In this document: positions 35,458 to 45,107 of the stretch, piece by piece
How positions within the stretch are numbered: the stretch's first letter is position 1
How the letters are laid out: each line of letters starts with the position of its first letter
Assembly (NCBI RefSeq): GCF_014201835.1
Contig: NZ_JACHFH010000004.1
Span: forward strand, 38,101 to 102,100
From: Pectinatus brassicae
GTDB lineage: Bacteria > Bacillota > Negativicutes > Selenomonadales > Selenomonadaceae
Length of the DNA: 64,000 nt
Reading direction: 5' to 3'
Position numbers and translations under genes: made by a program
The notes under the pieces: generated by a model
Seen by the model: only the letters and a program-made list of their open reading frames with translations
Databases searched by the model: none
What the model was told of the DNA's origin: nothing

Positions 35458-36544
35458 AATGATACCTGCCTTGTCCATATTTATACCAGGCATGACATGT
35501 TCCTTCTACCGATACCATACATGCTCCAGCTGGTTTATCCGGTGTGCATATTTTCTTGAATAAAGGGCAATCAATCGGTTTTTTTAGTCCTTTCAATACA
35601 TCACCGCAACAGCACGCCGGATTTTCTTTTGACACTTCTTTTTCTACCGCTATTTGCTTAAGTACATCATATTTACTGTATTTATCATTAATCTGCATAC
35701 CTGATAAAGGAATTTCACCAAGTCCACGCCAGGAGGGCGTGCTTTTATCAAATACTGCCTCAATAGCCTGCTTGGCTATTATATTTCCCTCTGCTTTAAC
35801 AACACGTTTATAGGCATTTTCTATTTTAGCTTCTTTGTTCTTAACTTGTTTGGCCAGCATATATACAGCCTGTAATATATCTAAAGCATCAAAACCAGCA
35901 ACCACTGCTGGTTTTTTATATTTTTCCGCCACAAAGGCAAAGGGTTCTTCCCCCGTTATTACGCAGACATGCCCTGGCAGTAAAAATCCATCTACCTTAA
36001 TATCTTTATCATTTAATAATGCCTCTAAAGCAGTATTAGTCCATTTATGTGCTGCCAGTACAAAGAAATTATTTATATTTTCATTACCAGCGGCCTGTAT
36101 TGTTGCCGCGGATAGTGGCGCTGTCGTTTCAAAACCAACACCTAAAAACACTATTTTTTTTGCTGGATTATCTCTGGCTATCTGCAATGCATCAAGCGGT
36201 GAATACACTATCCGTATATCAGCCCCTGCTGTTTTCATCGCATTAAGGCTTGATGATGTTCCCGGTACTTTTAGCATATCACCAAAAGTCGCTATAATAA
36301 TGTCTTTTTGTTTAGCATAGGCAATTGCCATATCCATATAGTCATTAGGCGTTACGCATACCGGGCAGCCCGGTCCACTTACTAATTCCACTTTTTCCGG
36401 CAATAGTTGACGTATACCTGAGCGAAAAATAGAGACAGTATGAGTCCCACAAACCTCCATAAAGCGCACCGGTCGATCAATCAATTCATCTATTTTTTTT
36501 AGTAAATTTTCGGCAGCTTTTCTACTTTCCTCAGCTTTCGTCAT
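35447..36544 (-). CDS. hypD: Hydrogenase maturation protein HypD
   Basis: Iron-sulfur scaffold that, with HypC, assembles Fe(CN)2CO. The conserved cysteine motifs are present: CGTHTVSIF, GPGCPVCVTP, and the C-terminal cluster region CCCGDVL...CPLFKKICTP...GACMVSVEGTCHAWY. At about 365 residues it is full length. ATG 36544 is nine bases after AGAGG; a TTG three codons earlier is possible. It overlaps the 3' end of hypC. Confidence 0.93.
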   Translation of the reverse strand: MTKAEESRKAAENLLKKIDELIDRPVRFMEVCGTHTVSIFRSGIRQLLPEKVELVSGPGCPVCVTPNDYMDMAIAYAKQKDIIIATFGDMLKVPGTSSSLNAMKTAGADIRIVYSPLDALQIARDNPAKKIVFLGVGFETTAPLSAATIQAAGNENINNFFVLAAHKWTNTALEALLNDKDIKVDGFLLPGHVCVITGEEPFAFVAEKYKKPAVVAGFDALDILQAVYMLAKQVKNKEAKIENAYKRVVKAEGNIIAKQAIEAVFDKSTPSWRGLGEIPLSGMQINDKYSKYDVLKQIAVEKEVSKENPACCCGDVLKGLKKPIDCPLFKKICTPDKPAGACMVSVEGTCHAWYKYGQGRYHYGR

Positions 36545-36755
36545 TTTCAGCAACCTCTTTTAATAACTGCGCCGTAAATTTAGCCTCTTCTTCGTCAATC
36601 ATTTGAATAGCAAAGCCTGCATGCATCAATATAAAATCGCCTTCGTCAGCTTCTGGTAAAAGCATTAAGCTGATTTGACGCTGTACACCTTCAACATCCA
36701 CAGTTGCCATCATATCCTTTTTTTCCACTATTTTAGCGGGGACTGCTAGACACAT
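36531..36755 (-). CDS. hypC: Hydrogenase maturation chaperone HypC
   Basis: Small chaperone (74 residues) that carries the iron complex to the large subunit. The essential N-terminal Met-Cys start (MCLAVPAKIVEKK) places the true start at ATG 36755, with AAAGGA upstream; the frame to 36764 would hide Cys2. FILMHAGFAIQMIDEEEA is the family core. It lies between hypF and hypD. Confidence 0.93.
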   Translation of the reverse strand: MCLAVPAKIVEKKDMMATVDVEGVQRQISLMLLPEADEGDFILMHAGFAIQMIDEEEAKFTAQLLKEVAENDES

Positions 36756-36834
36756 TCTTATCATCCTTTCCTGATCAGGGAAGCTGCATAAGCAGCATCC
36801 TTTATGGTAACACCCTCATTATTCTATATTGTAT

Positions 36835-39108
36835 TTAAATAACTTTTTTATAGCAATTGCTGGCAATAACTGCCTGTCCTAATGATAATCCACCATCATT
36901 AGCCGGTACTTTACGATTCATGTATATAGTAAATTTATCCGCCAATAACTCAAACAATAATTTTACTAATGTTATATTTTGAAAAACACCACCCGATAAT
37001 ACCAGCTTATCAAGGCCTGTTTCTTTTTGCAATTTTGCCGCCATATCATATATAGCTCTAGCCATTGTCATATGAAAATCAGCTGCTTTTTTATTAACCG
37101 ATACGTTATTTTCCATTAGTGCCGCAAAAGTCTCCAGCATATCTACCTGATATATGCCTGCCGTATTTTTTATCATATAGGGCAGTACTTTTCCCCGATA
37201 CGCAGCTGACAATTGTTCCAGTTCAATTGCTGCCTGTCCCTCATAATTAATACTGCTGCGTATGCCAAGCACCGCTGCTGCAGCATCAAACAAACGTCCG
37301 GCACTCGATGATAAGGGTGTATTAAAACCACTTTTAGCAATCTGTACTGCTAACGGCCAGTTGTCTGGCAGCATGTTCCATAAATCTGGTGCTTTTTCTG
37401 CTGCTTTTTTTCCATATAATTCATCCAGTAAATATACAGCAATTCGCCATGGCTCTTTTATGGCTTTACTGCCACCCGGCAAAGGCAAATAGGAAAAATG
37501 CCCCCGTCGTTCATAAGACGCACAATCGCAGACAAAAAACTCACCGCCCCAGAGATTGCCATCATCACCATAACCCGTACCATCAAGCGAAATGCCGATA
37601 ACTTTATCTTTTATTTCATTTTCGGCCAAAACAGATGCAATATGGGCATGATGATGCTGTACCGCAATTATTGGCAGCGATAATTTATGGGCATATTTAC
37701 TCGAAAAATATTCCGGATGCATATCACACGCTGCTATATGCGGCTGCAGGAAAAAAATATTTTTATAATGCTCAATGGCTTCTTTATAGGCATCGTTAGC
37801 GGCTTTATTAGCCAAATCGCCAATATGATGACTTATAAAAGCTTTATTATCCTTCAAGAAACAAAAAGTATTTTTCAGCTGACTGCCTGCCGCAAATACT
37901 ATCTTTTTACTTATATTTAAATTGCATAACAGCGGTGAAGGGGCAAACCCACGGCTGCGTCGTATATATGTTGTTTCATTATTTATCACCCGCACTACCG
38001 AATCATCAATACGGGTGTTTATTATGCGGTTATGTATTAAAAAATAATCGGCAATATCATTTAATCGCGTTAAGGCATCATCATTTTTATAAGCTATAGG
38101 TTCTTCCGTAATATTGGCACTGGTCATTACAAATACATCTTCATTTTTTAATAATAAACAATGTATTGGTGCATATGGCAGCATAATGCCCAAATATTCA
38201 TTGTCTGGTGCTACCGAATCAGCTAAATTATAAGTATTTTTTTTTGCCAATAAGACAATTGGTGCCGCCGGACTTTGCAGTAATTCTTTTTCTTTTGCTG
38301 ATACCGTACATAGCTTTTCTATAGCAGTCATCGAACCAGCCATTACTGCCAGCGCTTTGTCAAAACGTCGTTTTCGACTGCGCAGATTTTGTGCAGCTTG
38401 TTCATTATAGGCATCACAGACCAGATGATAACCACCAATACCTTTTACTGCTACTATTTTACCAGTTTTTAATAATTGATGTACAGACTGCAATATAAGT
38501 TTATTATCCACCACCACTGCTTTACCATTTTTATCCAATAAGCTGTACTGCGGTCCGCAGTCAGCACAGGCATTAGGCTGGGCGTGAAAACGCCTATCAA
38601 GTGGATTTTGATATTCTTTTTGACATTTTTTACACATAATAAACTCATTCATTGTTGTGTTTTTTCTGTCATAGGGAATATCCTTAACTATGGAAAATCT
38701 CGGTCCGCAATTAGTACAGTTGGTAAACGGATAAAGATAACGCCGATCATCTTTATCCAATATTTCCCGTTTGCAGTCTTCACAAATAGCCAGATCTGGT
38801 GAAATATATGCTTTTCTTTCTACAGCCGGCGGACTCGGCTTTATTATAAAAACCGTTTCATTTGCTTTTATTGGTATATCCTTTACCACCATTTCACTAA
38901 TAAGTGCCGCTGGTGGTAATTTTGTTTTTATTTCCCGTAAAAATTTATCCAGCTCCGCTTTATCAGCCTGTATTTCTATAAAAACACCGTCATCATCATT
39001 AAATACAAATCCCGTAGCTGTAATAGCCTGTACCAAACGATATATAAACGGCCTAAAGCCAACGCCTTGGACAATTCCTCTTACCCGCAGTGATAATCTT
39101 GTTTTCAT
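36835..39108 (-). CDS. hypF: Carbamoyltransferase HypF
   Basis: Makes the carbamoyl adduct that HypE turns into cyanide. Domains in order: acylphosphatase (VRGIVQGVGFRPFIYRL), two zinc-finger blocks (CEDC...CTNCGPRF and CKKC...CADCGP), a YrdC-like domain (VKGIGGYHLVCDA), and the Kae1-like carbamoyltransferase domain with QHHHAHIASVLAE and LVLSGGVFQN. The length of 757 is normal. It starts 13 bp after the maturation protease gene. A small GCTGC/GCAGC hairpin lies between it and hypC. Confidence 0.95.
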   Translation of the reverse strand: MKTRLSLRVRGIVQGVGFRPFIYRLVQAITATGFVFNDDDGVFIEIQADKAELDKFLREIKTKLPPAALISEMVVKDIPIKANETVFIIKPSPPAVERKAYISPDLAICEDCKREILDKDDRRYLYPFTNCTNCGPRFSIVKDIPYDRKNTTMNEFIMCKKCQKEYQNPLDRRFHAQPNACADCGPQYSLLDKNGKAVVVDNKLILQSVHQLLKTGKIVAVKGIGGYHLVCDAYNEQAAQNLRSRKRRFDKALAVMAGSMTAIEKLCTVSAKEKELLQSPAAPIVLLAKKNTYNLADSVAPDNEYLGIMLPYAPIHCLLLKNEDVFVMTSANITEEPIAYKNDDALTRLNDIADYFLIHNRIINTRIDDSVVRVINNETTYIRRSRGFAPSPLLCNLNISKKIVFAAGSQLKNTFCFLKDNKAFISHHIGDLANKAANDAYKEAIEHYKNIFFLQPHIAACDMHPEYFSSKYAHKLSLPIIAVQHHHAHIASVLAENEIKDKVIGISLDGTGYGDDGNLWGGEFFVCDCASYERRGHFSYLPLPGGSKAIKEPWRIAVYLLDELYGKKAAEKAPDLWNMLPDNWPLAVQIAKSGFNTPLSSSAGRLFDAAAAVLGIRSSINYEGQAAIELEQLSAAYRGKVLPYMIKNTAGIYQVDMLETFAALMENNVSVNKKAADFHMTMARAIYDMAAKLQKETGLDKLVLSGGVFQNITLVKLLFELLADKFTIYMNRKVPANDGGLSLGQAVIASNCYKKVI

Positions 39109-39121
39109 AATTATCTTCCAT

Positions 39122-39604
39122 TTATTTAATTGGTACTATGTCCCATTTGTTTAATTGCTGTAACACCTTTTCTACGCCATAGTCAATTTTATCCGCTATG
39201 ACTTCAGTCATATCAACCCCCAAAGCTACTACGGCCGGCTTTACTCCCATTACCACAGTTTCCTTTATCGGTTTATCGGTAAAAGTCAGTGCTGCCAATA
39301 AATCATTTAACCCTACATCATGTATTGACAGTTTATTGGTAAAATACCGCGTTATTTCATCACCGATAAATGTAAAAAACTCACCAATCTCCCCTTTAGC
39401 ATTTATGGCGTCAACAATAATTAGTTTATCGGTTCCTTCCAAATATGGCAGAAGTTCCATTCCCAATGTTCCGCCATCAAGAATTTGCACATTATCAGGA
39501 AATTTCATTTTCTGCATTTTTTCTATAACATGCACACCAAAACCATCATCCTGCATAATAGTATTACCTACACCTAAAAGTGTTATTTTATCCATTTGTT
39601 TCAT
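39122..39604 (-). CDS. hyaD: Hydrogenase maturation endopeptidase (HyaD/HybD family)
   Basis: Removes the C-terminal peptide of the large subunit after nickel insertion. The 160-residue protein has LLGVGNTIMQDDGFGVHVIE, LIIVDAINAKGEIG and SIHDVGLNDLLA, which supply the acidic and His nickel-sensing residues. The first site is Asp in DDGFG rather than the Glu of E. coli HybD. Its start overlaps the hypB stop (ATGA). Its substrate is presumably the large subunit at 41695. Confidence 0.88.
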   Translation of the reverse strand: MKQMDKITLLGVGNTIMQDDGFGVHVIEKMQKMKFPDNVQILDGGTLGMELLPYLEGTDKLIIVDAINAKGEIGEFFTFIGDEITRYFTNKLSIHDVGLNDLLAALTFTDKPIKETVVMGVKPAVVALGVDMTEVIADKIDYGVEKVLQQLNKWDIVPIK

Positions 39605-40260
39605 CCATTCTGTTTAGATTTCACTGCATTTTCCAGCCACTTGCACCACTCATCAATGCCGCTTTCCTGTTGACAGGAAGTTTCAATTATTTCAATGCCC
39701 GGATGCAGACAAGTTATATCATTTTTTGCTGATGCCATGTCAAAATTAGTAAACGGTAATATATCAACCTTATTTAATATAGAAACCGCTGCTTCTTTAA
39801 ATATCAGAGGATATTTTAGTGGTTTATCATCACCTTCAGTAATGCTGAGCACTGCAGCTTTGCTGTCTTCACCAATATTAAATTCAGCTGGGCAGACAAG
39901 ATTACCGACATTTTCTATAATCACTAAATCAAGTTCAGCTAAATTTAACTGCGGCAATACTTTTTGCACCATGGCAGCGTCAAGATGACAGCCACCACTT
40001 GTATTTATTTGAATAACTGGTATCTCGTGGCTTGCTATTCTATCAGCATCCTTACTGGTAAATAAATCACCCTCAATAATTGCCATATTCAATGATTTTT
40101 TTAATTTACCTATAGTTTTTTCTAATAATGTTGTCTTGCCGGCGCCTGGTGACCCAATAATGTTTAAGGCAAAAATATTATTGTTCTTAAAAATTTGCGC
40201 ATTTTCGGCAGCAATTTTATCATTGCCGCCCAATATATCTTCCATTACTGAAACTTCCAT
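39601..40260 (-). CDS. hypB: Hydrogenase nickel incorporation GTPase HypB, without N-terminal CXXCGC
   Basis: GTPase that drives nickel insertion with HypA. Walker A is GSPGAGKTTLL; the G-domain metal-site residues CH in SGGCHLDA and the cysteine of ENVGNLVCPAEF are present. The N-terminus is short (MEVSVMEDILGGNDKIA) and lacks the CXXCGC high-affinity nickel motif of E. coli HypB and any His-rich stretch. That motif instead begins the separate small protein at 40681-40923. The length of 219 is typical of short HypB. It is adjacent to hypA. Confidence 0.93.
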   Translation of the reverse strand: MEVSVMEDILGGNDKIAAENAQIFKNNNIFALNIIGSPGAGKTTLLEKTIGKLKKSLNMAIIEGDLFTSKDADRIASHEIPVIQINTSGGCHLDAAMVQKVLPQLNLAELDLVIIENVGNLVCPAEFNIGEDSKAAVLSITEGDDKPLKYPLIFKEAAVSILNKVDILPFTNFDMASAKNDITCLHPGIEIIETSCQQESGIDEWCKWLENAVKSKQNG

Positions 40261-40601
40261 TAATCTACCTCCAAATATTCCACACGTAATTCTCGCCCGG
40301 AAATAATATCCATATGACCCGATTTACAATGTGGGCAAAAGAAATTATAATTTTCAATATGTCCCTGCCAATTACAATCATTACAATGACCAACCAGTGG
40401 TACATTTTTTAATTTTATCTCAGCATTTTCAGCAATTGTCCCTTTTGACAGTGCTTTAAAGCAAAATTCCAGGGAATCAACTACAACACCTGTCATTTCG
40501 CCTATTAATAATGATATTGTATGAACTTTTACAGCATTATTTTTTTCGGCATAATCCTTTACTATATCCATTATGCCTTCAGCCATTGCCATCTCGTGCA
40601 T
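40260..40601 (-). CDS. hypA: Hydrogenase nickel metallochaperone HypA
   Basis: The 113-residue protein starts MHEMAMAEGIMDIV; His2 is the nickel ligand of the family. A zinc site is formed by CNDC and CPHC near the C-terminus. It is the first gene of the maturation operon, after a terminator that closes the structural operon. Its stop and the hypB start share a base, indicating coupling. Confidence 0.94.
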   Translation of the reverse strand: MHEMAMAEGIMDIVKDYAEKNNAVKVHTISLLIGEMTGVVVDSLEFCFKALSKGTIAENAEIKLKNVPLVGHCNDCNWQGHIENYNFFCPHCKSGHMDIISGRELRVEYLEVD

Positions 40602-40634
40602 TTTATGCTCCTCAATAATCTAATTATACCTGAT

Positions 40635-40669
40635 AAAAAGAGCTGCTGCATTACGCAGCAGCTCTTTTT
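40635..40669. terminator. Terminator between hydrogenase structural and hyp genes
   Basis: A perfect 15-bp stem (40635-40649 with 40655-40669) with A and T tails. It separates the structural genes from hypA; the hyp genes therefore need read-through or their own promoter. Confidence 0.85.
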
Positions 40670-40680
40670 ATTTTATTTCG

Positions 40681-40923
40681 TTAGATAGCCGCTTGTAAAC
40701 CTTTTTGTTCAAAAACAGCTGTCAATTCACTTAACCGTGTTTTAGATGGATTGTAATTTATTGTTGTTTCACCATCATGCGTATGAATATGAACATGCAA
40801 CACTCCAGGCAAGCCCAATAATTGTTTTTCAACAGCTTTGGCATTATCTGCATCATAGCCTGTTACAAAAAACTGTATCTGAGTTCCCTGTCCATGTGTG
40901 GAACATCCACATGTTGAACACAT
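40681..40923 (-). CDS. Small CXXCGC / HMA-like protein, possible nickel accessory
   Basis: An 80-residue protein of unknown function in the hydrogenase operon. It starts MCSTCGCSTHGQG, so Cys2, Cys5 and Cys7 have exactly the spacing of the CXXCGC nickel site at the N-terminus of E. coli HypB (MCTTCGC). The remainder looks like a ferredoxin-fold, heavy-metal-associated domain (IQFFVTGYDADNAKAVEKQL, then TTINYNPSKTRLSELTAVFE). A His-rich strand LHVHIHTHDG may add ligands. It lies 13 bp after the cytochrome b gene with a GGGAGG site. A nickel-delivery role is inferred from motif and position only. Confidence 0.7.
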   Translation of the reverse strand: MCSTCGCSTHGQGTQIQFFVTGYDADNAKAVEKQLLGLPGVLHVHIHTHDGETTINYNPSKTRLSELTAVFEQKGLQAAI

Positions 40924-40936
40924 AATTATTCCTCCC

Positions 40937-41698
40937 TCAGCCTTTAATTATTTTACCGTGTTCATTACGGATGTCATTTATATCATCCGGCAAATGCGCT
41001 AAAATTTTAGTACCTGAAATCATACTCGATATTTCTCCTTCACGTTCCATAAAATCCGCTCTGACTACCATATAGACATGAATAGCCGCAAATAGGAATA
41101 TAGCCCAAGCTACCAAATGATGAACTACATGCAGTGCCATTTCACCATAAGGGACTGTCAGCCAGCCAAATAAAAATGCTCCGACACCATTGGGATTAAC
41201 CTGAAAATACATCGCCAATCCCGTAAAAATTTCCACAATTATCAATCCATATATGGCTACATAAGACATTCGTGCCATTGGATTGCGTAAAAATTGCTTA
41301 TGGGTGTATTTAAGCAAGCAATAATGCAACATAACTTCAACTAAATCATCCCAAAACTTAATTTTGAAAATGTTTGGCAAAAGTCTATCACCCTTATTTA
41401 CTATATAACCATATATTCTAAATAAAAATGCTGCTGTTAAAATAAAACCAAATACAAAATGCAGGTTTCTTATCCAGTCTACTGATAAATGCCATTCATT
41501 AAGGGCTACATACTGGCCTTCGCCCATAGACATTGGTGTCATTATAACTATACCTGTGGCAAATAATACAATTATTGATATAACCATCAACCAATGAAAA
41601 ATACGTAAAAACGGACTAAAGATATAATATCGTACTAAGTTTAATTGTTTGCCATCAGGTATCGATGTCTCAACAAAATCCCTTTCCTTTACCGTCAT
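40937..41698 (-). CDS. hyaC: [NiFe]-hydrogenase b-type cytochrome subunit
   Basis: Membrane anchor that passes electrons from the hydrogenase to quinone. The 253-residue protein has about four transmembrane helices with heme-ligand histidines, e.g. FLRIFHWLMVISIIVLFATG, NLHFVFGFILTAAFLFRIYG and HVVHHLVAWAIFLFAAIHVYMV. It overlaps the large-subunit stop by four bases (ATGA). The composition is the usual group 1 uptake hydrogenase arrangement. Confidence 0.9.
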   Translation of the reverse strand: MTVKERDFVETSIPDGKQLNLVRYYIFSPFLRIFHWLMVISIIVLFATGIVIMTPMSMGEGQYVALNEWHLSVDWIRNLHFVFGFILTAAFLFRIYGYIVNKGDRLLPNIFKIKFWDDLVEVMLHYCLLKYTHKQFLRNPMARMSYVAIYGLIIVEIFTGLAMYFQVNPNGVGAFLFGWLTVPYGEMALHVVHHLVAWAIFLFAAIHVYMVVRADFMEREGEISSMISGTKILAHLPDDINDIRNEHGKIIKG

Positions 41699-43590
41699 AT
41701 CTTACCACTCCCTATATATGGATCGGTACTAATTACACTAAGTGTTTTCTTTTCAGTATTATATACATGGGCTGCACAAGCCAGGCAAGGATCAAATGAA
41801 CGAACCGCACGTACTATTTCCAATGGTTTATCTGGAACCTGCACATTGGTATCCATCATGGATAGTTCGTACGCTCCCTGACCGGCCTTGTCATCGCGTG
41901 GGCAGGCATTCCATGTTGTTGGCACTACGGCCTGATAATTTTTAACCTTTTTATCTTTTATAACAATCCAATGTGACAAAGCACCACGTGGTGCTTCATA
42001 TAAGCCAACACCTTTATATTCGCCGTTGCCCCAGGAAGATGGATCCCATTTTAAGGTATTAGCAATATTGGTATCACCAGCGCCAATATTTTTTATAAGT
42101 TTATCAAAGAAATATTTTTCCAAGGCTGCTGACAACTGGGCATCAAGAGCACGAGCTATGGTACGTCCAGCAGTTGAAGGCATCCATTTTTCAGCTGGCA
42201 GATTCAATAATTGCGATACATGTTCAATCTGGTCCATCATTATCTGTTCTGCCCAATTAGGTTTAATAATACCTTTTTTTACTTTGGTATAAACAATAAT
42301 ATAGCGGGATAATGGACCAACTTCGCAAACCTTACCACGCCAGGTAGGTGTTTTTACCCAAGAATATTTATGATCCTCATCCAAATTTTCCCATTTTTCT
42401 TTATTACCGGCTTTATCCCCTGTATAGTTAGGTTCAGTTTTACCAGCCCATGGATGAAGTGCTTCATCATCTTTATACCAGGCATGTTCTGCACTTTCTG
42501 TAATAACGGCACTATCTTCCAAATCCTTACCTGTCAACTCTGTAAACTGAGCGGCAGCTACGCCTTGTCCAAAGTTTTCTACAACACCATCACAGCGTAT
42601 CAAGCATGCTGCTGCAAAATCTCTGTGGCTGGCAACAGGTTCGTCAGGATAAGCCCCAAACCCCAGTACACGTGTTTTAGCTAAACCACCACCATCAACA
42701 GCACTGCCATTTTGGGCATGAATATGGGCAATGGCCAGAACATCCGGCACATAAAATTCATTGGCAAGCGCACTTGTTGTAGCAATTGCCGTATCAACGG
42801 CTGCCAAGCGCTGGCTGTTTACTGGAGCATTCATATCATTTAAGGAAATTGCACAGGACATACCACCAACTACATAATGAGGATGTGGATTTTTGCCGCC
42901 AAAAATTACATGCGGAATAACAATTTCTCTTTGTTTATCAAGCATATTAAGATAATGAGACACTGCCATCAAATGAACTTCTGGCGGTAATGTCTTATAT
43001 GCTGGATGATCCCACCAGTTAGCAGCAAATATCCCCAATTGCTTGGAATCAATCAATTGCTGTACTTTACCTTTTATTGCCTCATAATATGCTGTTGTTC
43101 CTTTAGGAAAATCTTTAGGATACGCACTGAAATTAAAACCTGCCGCTGGCTTTATATTAATTTTATATTTAGATAATACCGTATTTTGCAGAGCAGCTGT
43201 AGCTGCTGGATCTGCCTTTAATGCTTCAATTGGGCTAACCCAATCCAACGCATGCAAATGATAAAAATGAACTGTATGGTCATGTACCGTCAATGTAGCC
43301 GCCATTATATTTCTTATATAATGGGCATTTTTAGGGATTTTTATTTCCAATGCATCTTCTACAGCACGAACAGCTCCTAATGCATGGGCAGTGGTACATA
43401 CACCGCAAATTCTTTGTATGTAAGCCCACGCATCACGCGGATCACGATTTTTTACAATAGTTTCCAGACCTCTCCAAGCTGTACCGCTAGAAATCGCATC
43501 ATTTACCTTACCGGTTGATTCATCTACCTCAACTTCTACGCGCAAATGTCCCTCTATACGGGTAACCGGATCAACTACCACTCTTTTCAT
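41695..43590 (-). CDS. hyaB: [NiFe]-hydrogenase large subunit
   Basis: Carries the Ni-Fe active site. The N-terminal ligand pair is Cys62/Cys65 in RICGVCTTAHA and the C-terminal pair is Cys602/Cys605 in DPCLACAAH. Twenty-three residues follow His608 and would be removed by the maturation protease. The 631-residue length and SGTAWRGLE motif fit membrane-bound group 1 uptake enzymes. It starts 8 bp after the small subunit gene. Confidence 0.95.
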   Translation of the reverse strand: MKRVVVDPVTRIEGHLRVEVEVDESTGKVNDAISSGTAWRGLETIVKNRDPRDAWAYIQRICGVCTTAHALGAVRAVEDALEIKIPKNAHYIRNIMAATLTVHDHTVHFYHLHALDWVSPIEALKADPAATAALQNTVLSKYKINIKPAAGFNFSAYPKDFPKGTTAYYEAIKGKVQQLIDSKQLGIFAANWWDHPAYKTLPPEVHLMAVSHYLNMLDKQREIVIPHVIFGGKNPHPHYVVGGMSCAISLNDMNAPVNSQRLAAVDTAIATTSALANEFYVPDVLAIAHIHAQNGSAVDGGGLAKTRVLGFGAYPDEPVASHRDFAAACLIRCDGVVENFGQGVAAAQFTELTGKDLEDSAVITESAEHAWYKDDEALHPWAGKTEPNYTGDKAGNKEKWENLDEDHKYSWVKTPTWRGKVCEVGPLSRYIIVYTKVKKGIIKPNWAEQIMMDQIEHVSQLLNLPAEKWMPSTAGRTIARALDAQLSAALEKYFFDKLIKNIGAGDTNIANTLKWDPSSWGNGEYKGVGLYEAPRGALSHWIVIKDKKVKNYQAVVPTTWNACPRDDKAGQGAYELSMMDTNVQVPDKPLEIVRAVRSFDPCLACAAHVYNTEKKTLSVISTDPYIGSGKI

Positions 43591-43598
43591 TTATTAAA

Positions 43599-44723
43599 TC
43601 AATCCTTTCTTTTGCTTTGTCTGTCTTGCTCTTCAAGTGCCTGTTTTATTTTTTCCGCTTCTTTTTTATCACGTTTTTTCTTTTGTACTGCTGAAGTAGC
43701 CAAATGAGCTGTAATACCAACAGCTAATGCACCTGTAGCTACAGCACCTATTTTATCAATATTACCTAAGCCGAGGCCAGCAACTTCTGGCAATCTTTGA
43801 TAAAACGGATCATTATCCCAGAAATTCTTACTGGTACAACCAATGCAGCCATGTCCTGACTGAATAGGATAGGACAGACCATTCCACCATCTCATACTGC
43901 CACAAGAAGCATATGTTTCTGGTCCACGGCAGCCAAGCTTATACAAACACCAGCCAGCTTTGGCACCAGCATCATTAAAGTCATTAGCAAACATCCCTGC
44001 ATCAAAAAATGGACGGCGATAACAGGTATCATGGATACGATTACCATAAAATTGTTTAGGACAATTTTTATTATCAAGTGGTGGTAGTTCACCAAACATC
44101 GCATAATGGGCAATAACACCAGTCATAACTTCAGGAATAGGCGGACACCCTGGAACATTAATAATTGGTTTATTTTTTATAACATCACTGATCGAAACAG
44201 CCTGTGTAGGATTAGGACGTGCTGCCTGTATACCACCCCATGCTGCGCAAGTACCGTAAGCAATAACTGCTGCCGCACCATCCGCAACTTCTTTTATCTG
44301 TTCTAAAAATGATTTACCGCCTACCATACAGTAGCCACCAGATGCATCTGGTGGAACAGCACCTTCTACAGCTAAAATATATTTACCCTTATACTCTTTT
44401 ATAACTTCCTGTAAATGATGTTCAAATGGTTCTCCTGATGCTGCTGATAAAGTATCATCATATTCCAATGCAATCATATTAAGGATAACATCTGATGTCA
44501 TCGGTGCCCCCGAACGAATAAAAGCTTCGCTGCACCCTGTGCATTCATGACCATGCAGCCATATAACGACTGGTAATCTTTTTTCTGCTGCCTCAACAAC
44601 TTTAGGCAGCATAGTAGGTGCCAACCCCAGTAATGCTGTCATTGCCGTACAAGTTTTAATAAAACTGCGGCGACTTATACCTTTTTTTCGGTACATGTCC
44701 CAAATAGAATCATATTTTTCCAT
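43599..44723 (-). CDS. hyaA: [NiFe]-hydrogenase small subunit, Tat-exported
   Basis: Carries the three iron-sulfur clusters that lead electrons away from the active site. A twin-arginine signal (ISRRSFIKT, Arg18-Arg19) with a hydrophobic stretch ends near EAAEK. The proximal-cluster motif HECTGCSE and the distal motifs CYKLGCRGPET-like (LYKLGCRGPETYASC) and HGCIGCTSKNFWD are present. A C-terminal transmembrane helix (IGAVATGALAVGITAHLATS) anchors it. The complex therefore faces the periplasm. The ribosome site is GGAGGG. Confidence 0.95.
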   Translation of the reverse strand: MEKYDSIWDMYRKKGISRRSFIKTCTAMTALLGLAPTMLPKVVEAAEKRLPVVIWLHGHECTGCSEAFIRSGAPMTSDVILNMIALEYDDTLSAASGEPFEHHLQEVIKEYKGKYILAVEGAVPPDASGGYCMVGGKSFLEQIKEVADGAAAVIAYGTCAAWGGIQAARPNPTQAVSISDVIKNKPIINVPGCPPIPEVMTGVIAHYAMFGELPPLDNKNCPKQFYGNRIHDTCYRRPFFDAGMFANDFNDAGAKAGWCLYKLGCRGPETYASCGSMRWWNGLSYPIQSGHGCIGCTSKNFWDNDPFYQRLPEVAGLGLGNIDKIGAVATGALAVGITAHLATSAVQKKKRDKKEAEKIKQALEEQDRQSKRKD

Positions 44724-44763
44724 AATACCCTCCTACGCATACTGTTATATATATCTACATTTT

Positions 44764-44793
44764 ATTATAATCCTTATTTATTTTATTAGTCAA
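44764..44793 (-). promoter_or_regulatory. Promoter of the hydrogenase operon
   Basis: Minus strand: TTGACT (44788-44793), an 18-bp spacer, TATAAT (44764-44769), about 40 bp before the hyaA start. Confidence 0.7.
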
Positions 44794-45067
44794 GAATAAG
44801 CAATTTCATTTATCATATTATTAGTTTATTTCTTTTCTATATAAAATATATTCTTATTATAAGTACAATATTTAGTCAATTATAGAAGTGTTTTGTATTT
44901 CATTGATAACTAAGTAATATTTTTTTCAGATGTCAACACTGCTGTTAAAGGATTTATAAATTTTTTTATAATTATAAATTTCTTATTATTTTGCTTTTAA
45001 TCCAACTATTCTTCTAGGACTAAATGAATAAGACTACCTTTTATTATTATTCTCTATATAATAAAAT

Positions 45068-45102
45068 ACTCCTTTCAAATAAAATCATCATTTGAAAGGA
45101 GT
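45068..45102 (-). terminator. Terminator of the dha operon
   Basis: ACTCCTTTCAAAT and ATTTGAAAGGAGT form a perfect 13-bp stem starting 6 bp after the dhaM stop. Confidence 0.8.
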
Positions 45103-45107
45103 ACAAT

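Larger units (their letters stand above)
44724..45107. other. Intergenic region upstream of the hydrogenase operon
   Basis: Holds the hydrogenase promoter at 44764-44793 and the dhaM terminator at 45068-45102. The middle 250 bp are AT-rich; no operator or RNA structure was recognised. Confidence 0.5.
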
